The notes under the pieces: generated by a model
Database searches by the model: none
What the model saw: only the letters and a program-made list of their open reading frames with translations
Told to the model about the DNA's origin: nothing
Program-made: the position numbers and the translations under genes
From: Chitinophaga pinensis DSM 2588
GTDB lineage: Bacteria > Bacteroidota > Bacteroidia > Chitinophagales > Chitinophagaceae
Assembly (NCBI RefSeq): GCF_000024005.1
Contig: NC_013132.1
Coordinates: 3,094,001 to 3,158,000, forward strand
DNA length: 64,000 bases
Reading direction: 5' to 3'
Shown: positions 1 to 8,784 of the stretch, one piece after another
Layout: each line of letters starts with the position of its first letter
Position numbering within the stretch: the first letter of the stretch is position 1

Positions 1-613
1 TTTGAACTGACCCGCTATTAATTTCAGTAAGTGAATCGGCAAATCTGAGTATCGATAAATAGTTTTGATATTTATCGTCATTTTCTTCAATCCAAATTTT
101 TTCACTTATTCTAATTATGATTGGCTCTAAAGGGTGTTGGAGTTCATTTGTTTTTTGCTTGAGTATATTAAAGTTTTCCATCGATTCGGTCATGTTTGAT
201 GACATTTTTTCTGCGGCAATGTAGATGCTGTCAGTTCTGTGTCTAAGGCTATCAATCTTTGCTTGCTCAATCGAATCTTTAAAGTTTCGTGTAGATTCAG
301 CGATAGAGTCTTTTATGTATTCGGCTACAGAGTTATTTAAGTCTTTCTGACGCTTGAGAATTTCTTTTACCTCGTTTAGTTTTTTGTCAATAAGTATTCC
401 AGATAAAATCACGAAGACAGAGATGCTTGCTCCTATTACGGAAATGGTATGCCAGGGAGTTCTTTTTTTTTGTGTAATTTCTCTCTCGCCGTCAAAATAT
501 GTGATTTCTTTTTCTTTTTTTAAAAAGAACCCACCGATTGTAAATATAAACGTAAGAATAGGAGCAATTAATTTCGTACAAAAATCCAGAAGCTCAAGTA
601 ATGTTTGTGACAT
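1..613 (-). CDS. Hypothetical membrane protein, C-terminus beyond window
   Basis: An open minus-strand frame starts at ATG 613-611 and runs off the left edge with no stop, giving at least 204 residues. The N-terminus has one hydrophobic segment (about residues 12-28), then a charged patch rich in Lys and Glu, and a second hydrophobic segment (about 60-80). After this comes a long charged helical region with regular heptad-like spacing, probably coiled coil. The shape is a two-pass inner-membrane anchor with a large cytoplasmic or periplasmic helical domain. I do not recognise the family. A 98-residue frame on the opposite strand (354-650) is a shadow of it. Confidence 0.7.
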   Translation of the reverse strand, partial: MSQTLLELLDFCTKLIAPILTFIFTIGGFFLKKEKEITYFDGEREITQKKRTPWHTISVIGASISVFVILSGILIDKKLNEVKEILKRQKDLNNSVAEYIKDSIAESTRNFKDSIEQAKIDSLRHRTDSIYIAAEKMSSNMTESMENFNILKQKTNELQHPLEPIIIRISEKIWIEENDDKYQNYLSILRFADSLTEINSGSVQ

Positions 614-1097
614 AAGGCGGATAATTAATTATGTAATAGTTTTTACGTAAAAAAGTTTGACTAGCAACAAAAAAGAGAAGTGAGCTTAGCTCCCTATCAG
701 ATCTCTTTTTGAGATATCTTCCTCATTTGTAAAGAGTAGGTTAATATTAGTTGCCTTTCAGCGATTAAGGTAACCTATTGCCTATAGACGTGTCATGTTG
801 AGGATTTAAAGAAAAGTTGAGTAAGTGAAGTGGGGATAACAGACAGCAATACAGATTCGATTTTTTATGACTAATCGTTTGAAAAATAAACCTCATTGTT
901 GTGTCGACAAGTGTTGAACTTAATCCATAAATATCACCTGTTACAGTCATATACATGACATTAAGCCAACTTATTCATTTACAAGGTAAAGGCTTATTTG
1001 ATATTGCTCGTCAATAATAGTGGTAGGATATTAGGAGGATAAACTTGAATCGAACCTGTATTTAATTGATTATAATATAGTTACGCGAGCTCCGCTA
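614..1097. other. Non-coding stretch left of tRNA-Leu
   Basis: I see no convincing gene. A 63-codon minus frame at 765-956 has no recognisable features. Near the right end, a GAATCGAACC followed by an AT-rich ATTGATTATAAT tract (about 1048-1078) resembles the sequence beside other tRNA-like scars in the window. At 1088-1105 there is an inverted copy of the scar motif GTGCCCAGTAGCGGAGCTC. Confidence 0.5.
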
Positions 1098-1163
1098 CTG
1101 GGCACAAAAATAACAAGACCCGCTCTTAGTGAAGTGAGCGGGTCTTGTTATTTTTGTGCCCAG
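1098..1163 (-). terminator. 28-bp perfect hairpin after tRNA-Leu
   Basis: The arms at 1098-1125 and 1136-1163 are perfectly complementary over 28 bp, with a 10-nt loop. The right arm includes the last bases of the tRNA gene, and the A/T-rich outer part gives a U-tract in the minus-strand transcript. It should terminate the tRNA-Leu transcript. The core (CCGCTC...GAGCGGG) is the same hairpin class as scars at 23.9 and 33.7 kb. Confidence 0.7.
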
Positions 1164-1240
1164 AACTGGATTCGAACCAGCACACCCTTGCGAGCGCTGC
1201 GACCTGAACACAGTGCGTCTACCAATTTCGCCATCTGGGC
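1157..1240 (-). tRNA. tRNA-Leu(CAG), copy 1
   Basis: On the minus strand the 7-bp acceptor stem GCCCAGA/TCTGGGC, a leucine-type D arm, an anticodon loop TTCAGGT (anticodon CAG), a long variable arm and a T loop GGTTCGAATCC can all be folded. The discriminator base is A and CCA is not encoded. The length of 84 nt and the long variable arm fit a class II leucine tRNA. An identical gene body lies at 51397-51480. This copy forms the left limit of the 50-kb interval that ends at copy 2. Confidence 0.93.
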
Positions 1241-1598
1241 ATCTGTTTTCCGTGTCAGGGAGTGCAAATGTATAACTTTTATCCTTATTATGAAATATTT
1301 TTTTATCCATCCTCTTTATTCCGGACGCTGCCGTCCGGAAATGCAATCTGGTAAAGGATCTGTCTCCTAAAAATAATTTTTAACAAGACTCCGCAGACTT
1401 AATCCCTGATTGAACAGCCCCACCGTCTCCTCACATGAAATTTCGCTTCTCCAAATGTCTGACTCACGGATAATTGTGTCCGGTTTACGGTATAAGTGAT
1501 TGGTATTGAGTCCTGTGTCAATGTACCTTCGAAGTGTTGAAAGCACATAACACAAATACACAGAACGAAAATTTACTGACAAAATTAATTTCAATAGT
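1241..1598. other. Intergenic region with GC-rich hairpin
   Basis: Apart from the tRNA promoter, the only clear structure is a perfect 9-bp inverted repeat TTCCGGACG/CGTCCGGAA with a 4-nt loop at 1319-1340. It has no T-tract. Frames at 1134-1370 and 1367-1612 look like chance frames. Confidence 0.5.
1265..1272 (-). promoter_or_regulatory. Bacteroidota -7 box for tRNA-Leu copy 1
   Basis: On the minus strand this reads TACATTTG, a perfect match to the Bacteroidota -7 consensus TAnnTTTG. It lies about 25 bases upstream of the tRNA 5' end. The same box is present at the same distance in copy 2. Confidence 0.6.
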
Positions 1599-2612
1599 AT
1601 GAACAACAGCATAAACTTCCTCCGCCGTCATTTCCTGGGTATAGCTTTAATATTTGCCGCATTGAGTATCGGCGGACTGAATACCGTCAACGCACAAACT
1701 AAGGATGCCTCATTTGATCATGTGAAACAGATCAAAGCGGGTGTGCTGGATGTGGGATATGTAGAAGCAGGGCCGGCTGACGGAGAACCGGTAATATTGC
1801 TTCATGGTTGGCCATATGATATTTACAGTTATAAAGAAGTATCTGATATCCTGGCGGCCAAAGGATTCAGGGTATTGATACCTTATCTGCGTGGTTATGG
1901 TACGACCCGGTTTTTGTCGGCAGCTACACCACGTAACGGACAACAATCAGTGGTGGCCGTAGACATCATCGAATTTATGGACGCACTGAAAATTAAAAAA
2001 GCAGTAGTCGGTGGTTTTGACTGGGGCGCACGTACTGCTGATATTATGGCCGCCCTCTGGCCTGAACGTGTAAAAGGACTGGTATCGGTAAGTGGTTACC
2101 TGATCGGTAGTCAGGCGGCTAATAAAACACCTTTACCTCCTAAAGCAGAATTGTCCTGGTGGTATCAGTTTTATTTCGCGACAGAACGTGGTCGTGCAGG
2201 ATATGAGGCAAACACCCATGACTTTAATAAGCTGATCTGGCAGACTGCCTCCCCAAAATGGAATTTCAGCGATGCAGTGTACAACCAGTCAGCAACTGCA
2301 TTTGATAATCCGGATCATGTGAAGATCGTTATCGATAACTATCGCTGGAGACTTGGTCTGGCTGAAGGAGAAGCAAAGTATGATGATCTGGAAAAGAAAC
2401 TGGCTGCATCACCTGATATTACAGTACCTACCGTTACATTGGAAGGCGATGCCAATGGTGCGCCACATCCCGATCCTGCAAAATATGCTGCTAAGTTTAA
2501 AGGCAAATATGCACATCATACACTTACCGGCGGTGTAGGACACAACCTTCCGCAGGAAGCACCGCAGGCATTTGCAGATGCAATTATTGAAGTGAATAAT
2601 TTTACAAAATAG
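1599..2612 (+). CDS. Exported alpha/beta hydrolase, epoxide hydrolase-like
   Basis: This 337-residue protein begins with a Sec signal peptide (hydrophobic stretch about 12-30, cleavage near AQT). It has the alpha/beta-hydrolase order: an HGWP oxyanion motif near residue 70, a nucleophile elbow GFDWG near 139 with Asp rather than Ser, and a late histidine in GGVGHNLP near 314. An Asp nucleophile is the hallmark of the epoxide hydrolase/haloalkane dehalogenase branch. It therefore probably hydrolyses an epoxide or carbon-halogen bond through an alkyl-enzyme ester in the periplasm. The substrate is unknown. It is monocistronic. Confidence 0.85.
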   Translation: MNNSINFLRRHFLGIALIFAALSIGGLNTVNAQTKDASFDHVKQIKAGVLDVGYVEAGPADGEPVILLHGWPYDIYSYKEVSDILAAKGFRVLIPYLRGYGTTRFLSAATPRNGQQSVVAVDIIEFMDALKIKKAVVGGFDWGARTADIMAALWPERVKGLVSVSGYLIGSQAANKTPLPPKAELSWWYQFYFATERGRAGYEANTHDFNKLIWQTASPKWNFSDAVYNQSATAFDNPDHVKIVIDNYRWRLGLAEGEAKYDDLEKKLAASPDITVPTVTLEGDANGAPHPDPAKYAAKFKGKYAHHTLTGGVGHNLPQEAPQAFADAIIEVNNFTK

Positions 2613-2689
2613 GTTTCATATATACGTTGGATATAGCACACAAAAAGGAGTTCGCTGATAAAGTGGATTCCTTTTTATCTTAAAACCAG

Positions 2690-3361
2690 TTAACTACCAG
2701 CGGCTGATTCAGATAAAACAGGCGATTTATGAATATAATCACTCGTATTTAAATTATTGATAAAAAAAGCTGCCAGCTGTTTTCGGCTCATTTTAAACGG
2801 ACGGGGTCTTTTATTGTAGTTGACCACCAGCGTACCTGAAGCTTGGTCATTGTTAAGTGCCACTGGTCTGGCAATCGTCCAGTCAAGATCCGATTCCCTT
2901 AATAATTGCTCCTGTGCATTGTGGTCTGCAAATACAATACTGAAATTCGTGATTTTTATAATCAGCCGCATAAACCAGGGTGCATATTTATAAGAATCTC
3001 CTACACCAATGGATGATAACGACAGTATCCGCTTTATACCATATTCCCGCATACAAAGGATCGCATTCTTTATACTCTTTTCCAGTACATGCGGCGCATC
3101 GATTTTTTTGAAGGAAAAACTCTCTTCCTGCGAAAGTGCACTTAATAAATTGATCACATACCTGCAATTTTTCATCGCCATACGTACCTCTTCAATATTG
3201 GCAGGCGAGCCCTTTATTATGCGGAGCTTATCTGATTGGATGGTTATTTTTTCCGGATTGCGAACAAGCACCGTTACATGATATCCCTGTTGAATCGCAT
3301 ACGCTGTTGCGATCAATCCTGTCCTGCCGGTTGCGCCAAATATTAATACCCTGTTTTCCAT
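2690..3361 (-). CDS. NAD(P)-binding SDR-like oxidoreductase
   Basis: This 223-residue protein opens with a Rossmann nucleotide-binding motif GATGRTG at residues 9-15. Further along it has the atypical short-chain dehydrogenase pattern of the NmrA/SDR5 group (SLSSIGVGD near 115, DWTIARPVAL near 158). The conserved YxxxK catalytic pair is not evident, so it may be a redox sensor or a reductase of the flavin/quinone type. It is divergently transcribed from an HxlR regulator at 3539, a common pairing in which the regulator controls the reductase in response to electrophiles. Confidence 0.8.
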   Translation of the reverse strand: MENRVLIFGATGRTGLIATAYAIQQGYHVTVLVRNPEKITIQSDKLRIIKGSPANIEEVRMAMKNCRYVINLLSALSQEESFSFKKIDAPHVLEKSIKNAILCMREYGIKRILSLSSIGVGDSYKYAPWFMRLIIKITNFSIVFADHNAQEQLLRESDLDWTIARPVALNNDQASGTLVVNYNKRPRPFKMSRKQLAAFFINNLNTSDYIHKSPVLSESAAGS

Positions 3362-3460
3362 TTTTTCTTTTGATAGTTGATTGTTTCCTTGCGTAAGTAT
3401 GTCTGATTCTGTCTACGTATGAACTGACCTGCTTTCCCCGGATAACGACGCAAAACTATT

Positions 3461-3468
3461 TATATTTG
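3461..3468 (+). promoter_or_regulatory. Bacteroidota -7 box upstream of HxlR gene
   Basis: TATATTTG matches the Bacteroidota -7 consensus TAnnTTTG. It lies in the divergent 3362-3538 spacer, about 70 bases before the HxlR start codon, and could also bring the HxlR protein near the promoter of the reductase. Confidence 0.45.
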
Positions 3469-3538
3469 CTGATCGCCTGTAAGCACTAAACTTTGGGTAA
3501 GCGCTAACAAAAAGATAAGTAACGATAACTGTTATCAA

Positions 3539-3892
3539 ATGGAAGAGAATTGTCACCAGGATAAGATCTGCTCCAGTAAGGATCTACTTGCTGTCCGCGA
3601 TGCATTGGATGTGTTGAGTGGAAAATGGAAATTGCAGATATTGATTAGTCTGCTGAATGGAGCCAGACGTTTTAAGGAAATTGCCCGTGATATAGAAGGG
3701 ATCAGTGATAGAATGTTGTCGAAGGAATTGAAAGAACTGGAAGCCAATCAGCTGGTCGAAAGAAAAATGTATGATGCTTTCCCACCCGTTGTTGAATATA
3801 ACACGACTGCACATACCAGATCTCTGCATACTGTTATTTATGCATTGAAAGAATGGGGATATCTGCATAGAAAAACCATCCTGGAGAATTGA
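3539..3892 (+). CDS. HxlR-family transcriptional regulator
   Basis: This 117-residue winged-helix protein has the HxlR signature: LSGKWKLQIL around residues 27-36, RFKEIARDI, SDRMLSKELKELE as recognition helix, and EYNTTAHTRSL near the wing. Cys5 and Cys11 near the N-terminus are placed where HxlR/HypR-type sensors carry redox- or aldehyde-reactive cysteines. It likely acts as a dimeric regulator of the divergent NAD(P)-binding gene. The Nudix gene starts 20 bases after its stop and may be cotranscribed. Confidence 0.88.
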   Translation: MEENCHQDKICSSKDLLAVRDALDVLSGKWKLQILISLLNGARRFKEIARDIEGISDRMLSKELKELEANQLVERKMYDAFPPVVEYNTTAHTRSLHTVIYALKEWGYLHRKTILEN

Positions 3893-3912
3893 TTACGTCC
3901 GATATTTGAAAA

Positions 3913-4311
3913 ATGAAACTCATTGACAAACTCGCCTGGATTGAAATAAAAGACGGCGCCATCCTCTCCACGAGAAGTTATGGTAAGGATAAATACTATA
4001 TTCCCGGAGGAAAACGAGAAGATGGTGAGACCGATGCACAGGCATTATGCAGGGAAATAAAAGAAGAATTGAGTGTTGACCTGCATATAGCCACACTGCA
4101 ATTGGTAGGTATCTTTCAGGCACAGGCGCATGGACATACAGCAGGCATTGAAGTAAAAATGACATGTTATACGGCTGAATATTCAGGTGAGATCAGCGCT
4201 GCTGCAGAAATTGAGGAAGTCAGATGGTTACAGTACATCGATAAAGACAAGATTTCCGAAGTAGATAAATTGATATTCGATTTTTTAAAAGAAAAGCAAC
4301 TGATTCGTTGA
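3913..4311 (+). CDS. Nudix hydrolase
   Basis: This 132-residue protein is a single Nudix domain. The Nudix box runs from GGKREDGE (about residue 36) through ETDAQALCREIKEELSV, so REUXEE is intact for Mg2+ binding. The usual Gly after it is Ser. Family members hydrolyse nucleoside diphosphates linked to another moiety; the sequence does not show the substrate. It lies just downstream of the HxlR gene, with which it probably shares a transcript. Confidence 0.88.
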   Translation: MKLIDKLAWIEIKDGAILSTRSYGKDKYYIPGGKREDGETDAQALCREIKEELSVDLHIATLQLVGIFQAQAHGHTAGIEVKMTCYTAEYSGEISAAAEIEEVRWLQYIDKDKISEVDKLIFDFLKEKQLIR

Positions 4312-4461
4312 GCAATGATACGGTTGTTCCGGGTATTATCTTAATATTTTAGTTATTCGCTCTGTTTCAACAATATTATACCGGTATTACACAACGGTTC
4401 ATGCTAAATACGTAAGAATGAATAGCTGCGCAATACCGGTATAATAAAGACTGACACTGTA

Positions 4462-5304
4462 TCAGCGTTGAACGGTCACACGTAAGAATGTTGCCGGAAT
4501 AGAGGTCTTATCCGGATCTTTACTCCTGTTCTCCCGAACGAATAATTCTTCCAGTTCCTTTTGCAGCTCTGTTGCCTTACCATTTTTTTCTGCAGCATCG
4601 AAAGCGTTCATTGTGGGACCATAATACAGCCTGAATTGTTCTACAAATGAGGCGGCAGGGAATGGCGCCTGGAAGGTGTAGGTATCCCTGATAAAGGAGA
4701 TGTTATCCGCAGAAATACCCGCCTGACCAAACCGTTCTTTTACGTTGTCTTCTATTCCCCATAAAACGGGACTGATAAAGCCTTCCGGTGGAGGAGGCGT
4801 ATAAGCAGCACTGACCTTCAATATCTGTGCTACCAGGGTTGGGTCGCCAGGTATCCAGTTGCCCATTACAATCCTTCCACCGGGTCGTGTTACCCTTACC
4901 ATCTCTTTTGCCACATCAAATGGTTTCGGGGCAAACATGGCACCGAAAATGCTTACAACGAGGTCAAAGCTGGCATCCGCAATTCCTTCCAGATGAGTAG
5001 CATCTCCTTCCAGGATACGAATATTAGTCAGACCCTCTTCCTCGATACGCTTATTCCCTGCGGCTACCAGGTTTCGGGCAATATCTACTCCTAATACCCT
5101 GGCGCCAAGACGGGCCGACGGAAGGGCAGTAGTGCCATCACCACAACCAAGATCAAGTACGTCCATACCTGGTGTAATGTCGAGTTTTGAGATCAGTTCG
5201 GTGCCGCTTTCACGCATGGTTGCTGCAAGGCGTGTAAAGTCTCCCTTTTCCCATAGTGCTTTGTTGGGATTTGTGGTGTTTTGCATAGAGGTTGCGTCGC
5301 TCAT
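4462..5304 (-). CDS. Class I SAM-dependent methyltransferase
   Basis: The protein has about 280 residues from ATG 5304. A TTG at 5361 would add 19 residues rich in Thr and Pro that do not look like the family. SAM-binding motif I is VLDLGCGDGTTA near residue 50, followed by an acidic motif II (GVDIARN) and FDLVVSIFGAMFAPKP. This arrangement is typical of the UbiE/Methyltransf_11-25 group. Members methylate small molecules, and the acceptor cannot be read from sequence. It stands alone, convergent with no partner. Confidence 0.82.
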   Translation of the reverse strand: MSDATSMQNTTNPNKALWEKGDFTRLAATMRESGTELISKLDITPGMDVLDLGCGDGTTALPSARLGARVLGVDIARNLVAAGNKRIEEEGLTNIRILEGDATHLEGIADASFDLVVSIFGAMFAPKPFDVAKEMVRVTRPGGRIVMGNWIPGDPTLVAQILKVSAAYTPPPPEGFISPVLWGIEDNVKERFGQAGISADNISFIRDTYTFQAPFPAASFVEQFRLYYGPTMNAFDAAEKNGKATELQKELEELFVRENRSKDPDKTSIPATFLRVTVQR

Positions 5305-5506
5305 GAGAGTTGCAGTTTTGGGGGTTGAAAATGTGTGGGGTCTCAAAGAGGTAGTAAACAAACCAGTGTAAATGAGGAATGAGGTTGTGAAGGTACAAAG
5401 TTTGTTACAAACAGGAATACCCTGTGTAGTAAGAGTCGTCTGAATGAAGACATTATTATATATTTATAAAATTATTATTATATAAATTGAAGTATTATAT
5501 TTGAGT

Positions 5507-6076
5507 ATGTATAGAACAACTGTCCTGAAACTGCTATTTCCCCTGTTGCTGTCGTGCACCGAAGTACCGGAAAAAAAGACCGAATTGGAACAGTTGCCCG
5601 TTTACACGGATGATTCACTGATGAGTCCTCCTGATACAACTATTACTGTTAGTACATCCAGCATCAAGACAGGCACAACGAATCCGGATGAACTATTAGC
5701 CTTTTCCAAAACATTGAAAGGTATTCCGTATAAATATAGTTCCACAGATCCCCGCAGAGGATTTGACTGTTCAGGATTTATAACCTATGTGTTTAATCAC
5801 TTTAAAATAGATGTGCCAAGAACCTCGGCGGGTTTCACCAATGAAGGGGAAACAGTCTCGCTTGCTGAAGGAAAACCCGGTGATCTTATTCTGTTTACAG
5901 GCACCGACAGCACCATAAGGACCGTCGGACATATGGGCATCATCACACAGGCAGATGATAGCGTTGTATTTATACATTCTACCTCCGGTAAGGCGAATGG
6001 GGTAACTGAGACGACATTGAACCCATATTATATGGGAAGATTTGTAAAGGTAATCAGGGTTTTTCCCCATCACTAA
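5507..6076 (+). CDS. NlpC/P60 lipoprotein peptidase
   Basis: The 189-residue protein starts at ATG 5507; a TTG six bases earlier is less likely. A short signal sequence ends in a lipobox LLLSC, so the mature protein is probably lipidated. The C-terminal NlpC/P60 (C40) domain has the catalytic Cys in FDCSGF, the His in GHMGI and a third polar residue in VFIHSTSG. Such enzymes cleave D-gamma-glutamyl-diaminopimelate or peptide crosslinks in peptidoglycan stem peptides. A TATATTTG box overlaps the start region at 5496-5503 and may be coincidental. Confidence 0.88.
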   Translation: MYRTTVLKLLFPLLLSCTEVPEKKTELEQLPVYTDDSLMSPPDTTITVSTSSIKTGTTNPDELLAFSKTLKGIPYKYSSTDPRRGFDCSGFITYVFNHFKIDVPRTSAGFTNEGETVSLAEGKPGDLILFTGTDSTIRTVGHMGIITQADDSVVFIHSTSGKANGVTETTLNPYYMGRFVKVIRVFPHH

Positions 6077-6089
6077 ATTGTGGGAAGGG

Positions 6090-6581
6090 CTAAAGACGAT
6101 TATCTTTAGCACTCATCGTATACTCAAAAGGTGTCTTACATTGATCCAGAAAACTTTCCGGATCTTCAATATCTTCTTTTTTAAAAAAGCTGAGCAGTCC
6201 GGCGTGATCATTATTCAGTAAGTAATAGAATTCAATCATCGTCGTAGCTAATGCTAATATTGGCACAGTAGATACCTCTGCTGCCTCATCTGTTATATCT
6301 TCCTCCGCTTGTTCCCAGTTGGGAAATGTTTTGGACAAGTTTTCTAAAAACAAGGCATACCCCTTCGCATAGTATTGCACAAGTAATGTGCTGTATTCCT
6401 GCAGTAACCGATAAAAATCTGCCTCCTGTAGTGTGGAATGCCTGATCCTGTCCCATCCCACAGATAGGAGCGGAACATCAATTGTATCATCGACAGGATG
6501 ATTGATCTCTCTCGCTATCCGCGATAAGATATCCTGATAACATTCATCTGTCAGCAGTTTTTTTAATTGATTTGGATCCAT
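6090..6581 (-). CDS. Hypothetical protein, acidic helical
   Basis: A 163-residue protein begins with ATG at 6581. It has no signal peptide or membrane segment, is rich in Asp, Glu and Leu, and is predicted mostly helical (for example the YRLLQEYSTLLVQYYAKGYA stretch near residue 70). It may be an immunity-type or adaptor protein, but I do not recognise it. It is convergent with the NlpC/P60 gene, with 13 bases between stops. Confidence 0.6.
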   Translation of the reverse strand: MDPNQLKKLLTDECYQDILSRIAREINHPVDDTIDVPLLSVGWDRIRHSTLQEADFYRLLQEYSTLLVQYYAKGYALFLENLSKTFPNWEQAEEDITDEAAEVSTVPILALATTMIEFYYLLNNDHAGLLSFFKKEDIEDPESFLDQCKTPFEYTMSAKDNRL

Positions 6582-6987
6582 AAACTAAGCTGTTATCCGA
6601 AGTGATATATCTGCCCCTAAAAACGCATATTTAAAGATAACAGAAATAGGTATATACTATATCCGGGTATGCAGGATAATCTCGTATGTACTGGTGTATA
6701 TTTGCTTTAACAAGGCTTTGCTATTGATTTGATAGGTATTATCCTTCGTTCAGACTGCGTTGCGCAACGAAGGATTAACGAAGGATAACAAATATGAGAT
6801 TAATAACTGACCGATGCCAGAATATCAGAATTGATCCGGAGAAATACACCACGACCAATGGTAAAAATGAAGCAGTCAGGCAGCTTGCCGGCCTGGAACA
6901 AGGAAAGTAAGGCATAAAAATTGTAAAGTATCCTAGTACAACCGCGAACTATCATAACCCGTTTTCTACTTAAACACAATCAAAGTG
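6582..6987. other. Intergenic region with AACGAAGGAT repeats
   Basis: ATCCTTCGTT at 6741-6750 is the inverse of AACGAAGGAT at 6766-6775, which recurs directly at 6778-6787. After it is a 38-codon frame at 6794-6910 (see separate entry). Confidence 0.45.
6794..6910 (+). CDS. Small ORF, possible gene fragment
   Basis: This ATG frame of 38 codons encodes a polar peptide ending in AVRQLAGLEQGK. Codon use is similar to neighbouring genes, but there is no recognisable domain. It could be a decayed remnant rather than a functional gene. Confidence 0.2.
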   Translation: MRLITDRCQNIRIDPEKYTTTNGKNEAVRQLAGLEQGK

Positions 6988-8205
6988 ATGAAAAACCTAT
7001 TACTCATTCTTACTGCCAGTGCTACACTTGCGCTGTATGCATGTTCCGATGACAATGAAGGATCAAATGACCCGAAGTATCCGCCTGTTGAAACGCAGGA
7101 TCCTAATACGGATTATCAACCGGCTTTCCAGGGGCAAACGAGGGCCGCAGGTGTACGTACAAGCACCCGCCTGGATACCACCGTCATTACCTCTTCATTG
7201 ACAGGTCCCTGGAGTGTCAAAAGTCTTCCGGATGGCAGATTCCTCGTTACTGAAAAAAGAGGCGTTCTGCGTATTGTTACGCAAACCGGTACCGTTGGTG
7301 CAGCAATCAGCGGATTACCTGCCGTAAATTCAAATGGTCAGGGTGGTCTGCTGGGTCTGACGCTTGATCCTGCATTCGCCACAAACCGCATGGTATACTG
7401 GACATTTTCTGAAAATGTCGCTGGTGGTACCGTTACAGCCGTAGCAAAAGGCCGTCTGGCAAATGACGAGAAAGCAATAGAAAATGCAGTAGTCATTTAT
7501 CGGGCTATCCCTGCATATAATGGAACACTGCATTATGGCAGCCGCATCGTGTTTGATGCACAGGGTAATCTCTTCGTAAGTACCGGAGAACGTTCTGATC
7601 TGGCTACAAGACCATTGGCACAGTCCACCACCGCAGCCCTTGGTAAGATCGTACATATCACTAAAGATGGTCAGCCGGCTCCTGGTAATCCTACCTTTGG
7701 AGAAGCCGGTTTACCAGAATTATATACTATCGGACATCGTAATCCGCAGGGTCTGGCTATTCATCCCGTTACCGGCGACTTGTGGCAGGCAGAACATGGT
7801 CCACGTGGTGGTGATGAAATAAATCACATACAGGCAGGAAAGAACTACGGTTGGCCTACAATCACTTATGGCATCGAATATAGTGGTCAGAAAGTGGGAG
7901 ATGGGATCCAGCAAAAAGAAGGACTTGAGCAACCTGTTTACTACTGGGATCCTGTCGTATCGCCTAGTGGTATGACTTTCTATGGTGGCGACAGGGTACC
8001 TGAATGGAAGAATAACCTGTTTATCGGCGCATTGAGTGGTCAGCATATCGTACGACTTGTTATTGAAAATAATAAGGTTGTAGGCGAGGAAAGACTGCTG
8101 GGTGGAGAAGGGCAGCGTTTTCGGGATGTGACACAGGGTGTAGACGGCGCGTTATATGCCGTGACAGATCAGGGTAGATTATATAGACTGGATAAAGCCG
8201 AATAA
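6988..8205 (+). CDS. PQQ-dependent sugar dehydrogenase lipoprotein
   Basis: A 405-residue protein starts at ATG 6988 (a GTG abuts it at 6985). The lipobox LYACSDD near residue 20 predicts a lipoprotein. The rest is a six-bladed beta-propeller of the soluble glucose/sorbosone dehydrogenase type, with typical blade sequences: GPWSVKSLPDGRFLVTEKRG, a LHYGSRIVFD motif, and HRNPQGLAIHP followed by WQAEHGPRGGDEIN. These supply the PQQ and Ca2+ ligands and the catalytic His. It should oxidise aldoses in the periplasm. A strong hairpin follows the stop. Confidence 0.9.
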   Translation: MKNLLLILTASATLALYACSDDNEGSNDPKYPPVETQDPNTDYQPAFQGQTRAAGVRTSTRLDTTVITSSLTGPWSVKSLPDGRFLVTEKRGVLRIVTQTGTVGAAISGLPAVNSNGQGGLLGLTLDPAFATNRMVYWTFSENVAGGTVTAVAKGRLANDEKAIENAVVIYRAIPAYNGTLHYGSRIVFDAQGNLFVSTGERSDLATRPLAQSTTAALGKIVHITKDGQPAPGNPTFGEAGLPELYTIGHRNPQGLAIHPVTGDLWQAEHGPRGGDEINHIQAGKNYGWPTITYGIEYSGQKVGDGIQQKEGLEQPVYYWDPVVSPSGMTFYGGDRVPEWKNNLFIGALSGQHIVRLVIENNKVVGEERLLGGEGQRFRDVTQGVDGALYAVTDQGRLYRLDKAE

Positions 8206-8253
8206 TACAGGAATCTCTTATCGGGCGGTTGTCAATCGCATACTACTATACAT

Positions 8254-8294
8254 ACCGCGTGCATGTTGCTTATAAATAGCGGCATGCACGCGGT
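8254..8294 (+). terminator. Hairpin terminator after PQQ dehydrogenase
   Basis: ACCGCGTGCATG at 8254-8265 pairs with CATGCACGCGGT at 8283-8294, giving a 12-bp perfect stem 48 bases after the stop codon. A short T-rich tract follows. Confidence 0.6.
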
Positions 8295-8472
8295 GTTTAT
8301 TGAACCCCTTAATTACCTTTTTACACCAGGAACAGAATACATTGTTGTCCATCACGATATACCAGATATTTGAACTTTTAAACAAAGAATTTTGGACTTC
8401 TGAATAAAGTCAGGTCTGTTGGATTGCTTTAAATTTGTACCTATTAATCATCTTGTTATAAATATTACAGGC

Positions 8473-8784
8473 ATGAATCAGGCAATTGTGTTGATCAATG
8501 TATTTACAGTAGCGCCGGAGAACCAGTTACGCCTCATAGACTTGTTAACAAAGGCTACAGAAGAAAGTGTGAAGTTTATTGAAGGCTTTATTGCGGCTAC
8601 CTTACATAAAAGTGTAGATGGTACAAAAGTCACGATGTATGCACAATGGCGCAGCAGGGAAGATTATGAGAATATGCGAAAAAATGCCGTTGCTTCACCT
8701 TATTTAGAAGAGGCATTGCAGTTCGCGCAATTCGATATGGGGATGTACGAGATCGTTCGCCAATTTGAAGCGGAACAACCTTGA
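8473..8784 (+). CDS. Antibiotic biosynthesis monooxygenase-domain protein
   Basis: The 103-residue protein starts at ATG 8473; a TTG 54 bases upstream would add an unlikely extension. It is one ABM ferredoxin-like domain. The N-terminal strand reads IVLINVFTVAPENQ, then VKFIEGFIAATLHKSVDG and YAQWRSREDYENM, which are family landmarks. ABM proteins are dimers used as heme-degrading or quinone monooxygenases, or have no cofactor. No heme-binding residue is obvious here, so the function is unknown. It appears monocistronic. Confidence 0.83.
   Translation: MNQAIVLINVFTVAPENQLRLIDLLTKATEESVKFIEGFIAATLHKSVDGTKVTMYAQWRSREDYENMRKNAVASPYLEEALQFAQFDMGMYEIVRQFEAEQP

Noticed and set aside
354..650. 98-codon plus frame at the window start
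   Set aside because: Complement of the minus-strand partial membrane-protein gene, which has better coding character.
1095..1370. Frames on both strands through tRNA-Leu copy 1
   Set aside because: They consist mainly of tRNA and terminator sequence. The plus frame encodes the same peptide as the recombinase tail at 51.4 kb, but no recombinase precedes it.
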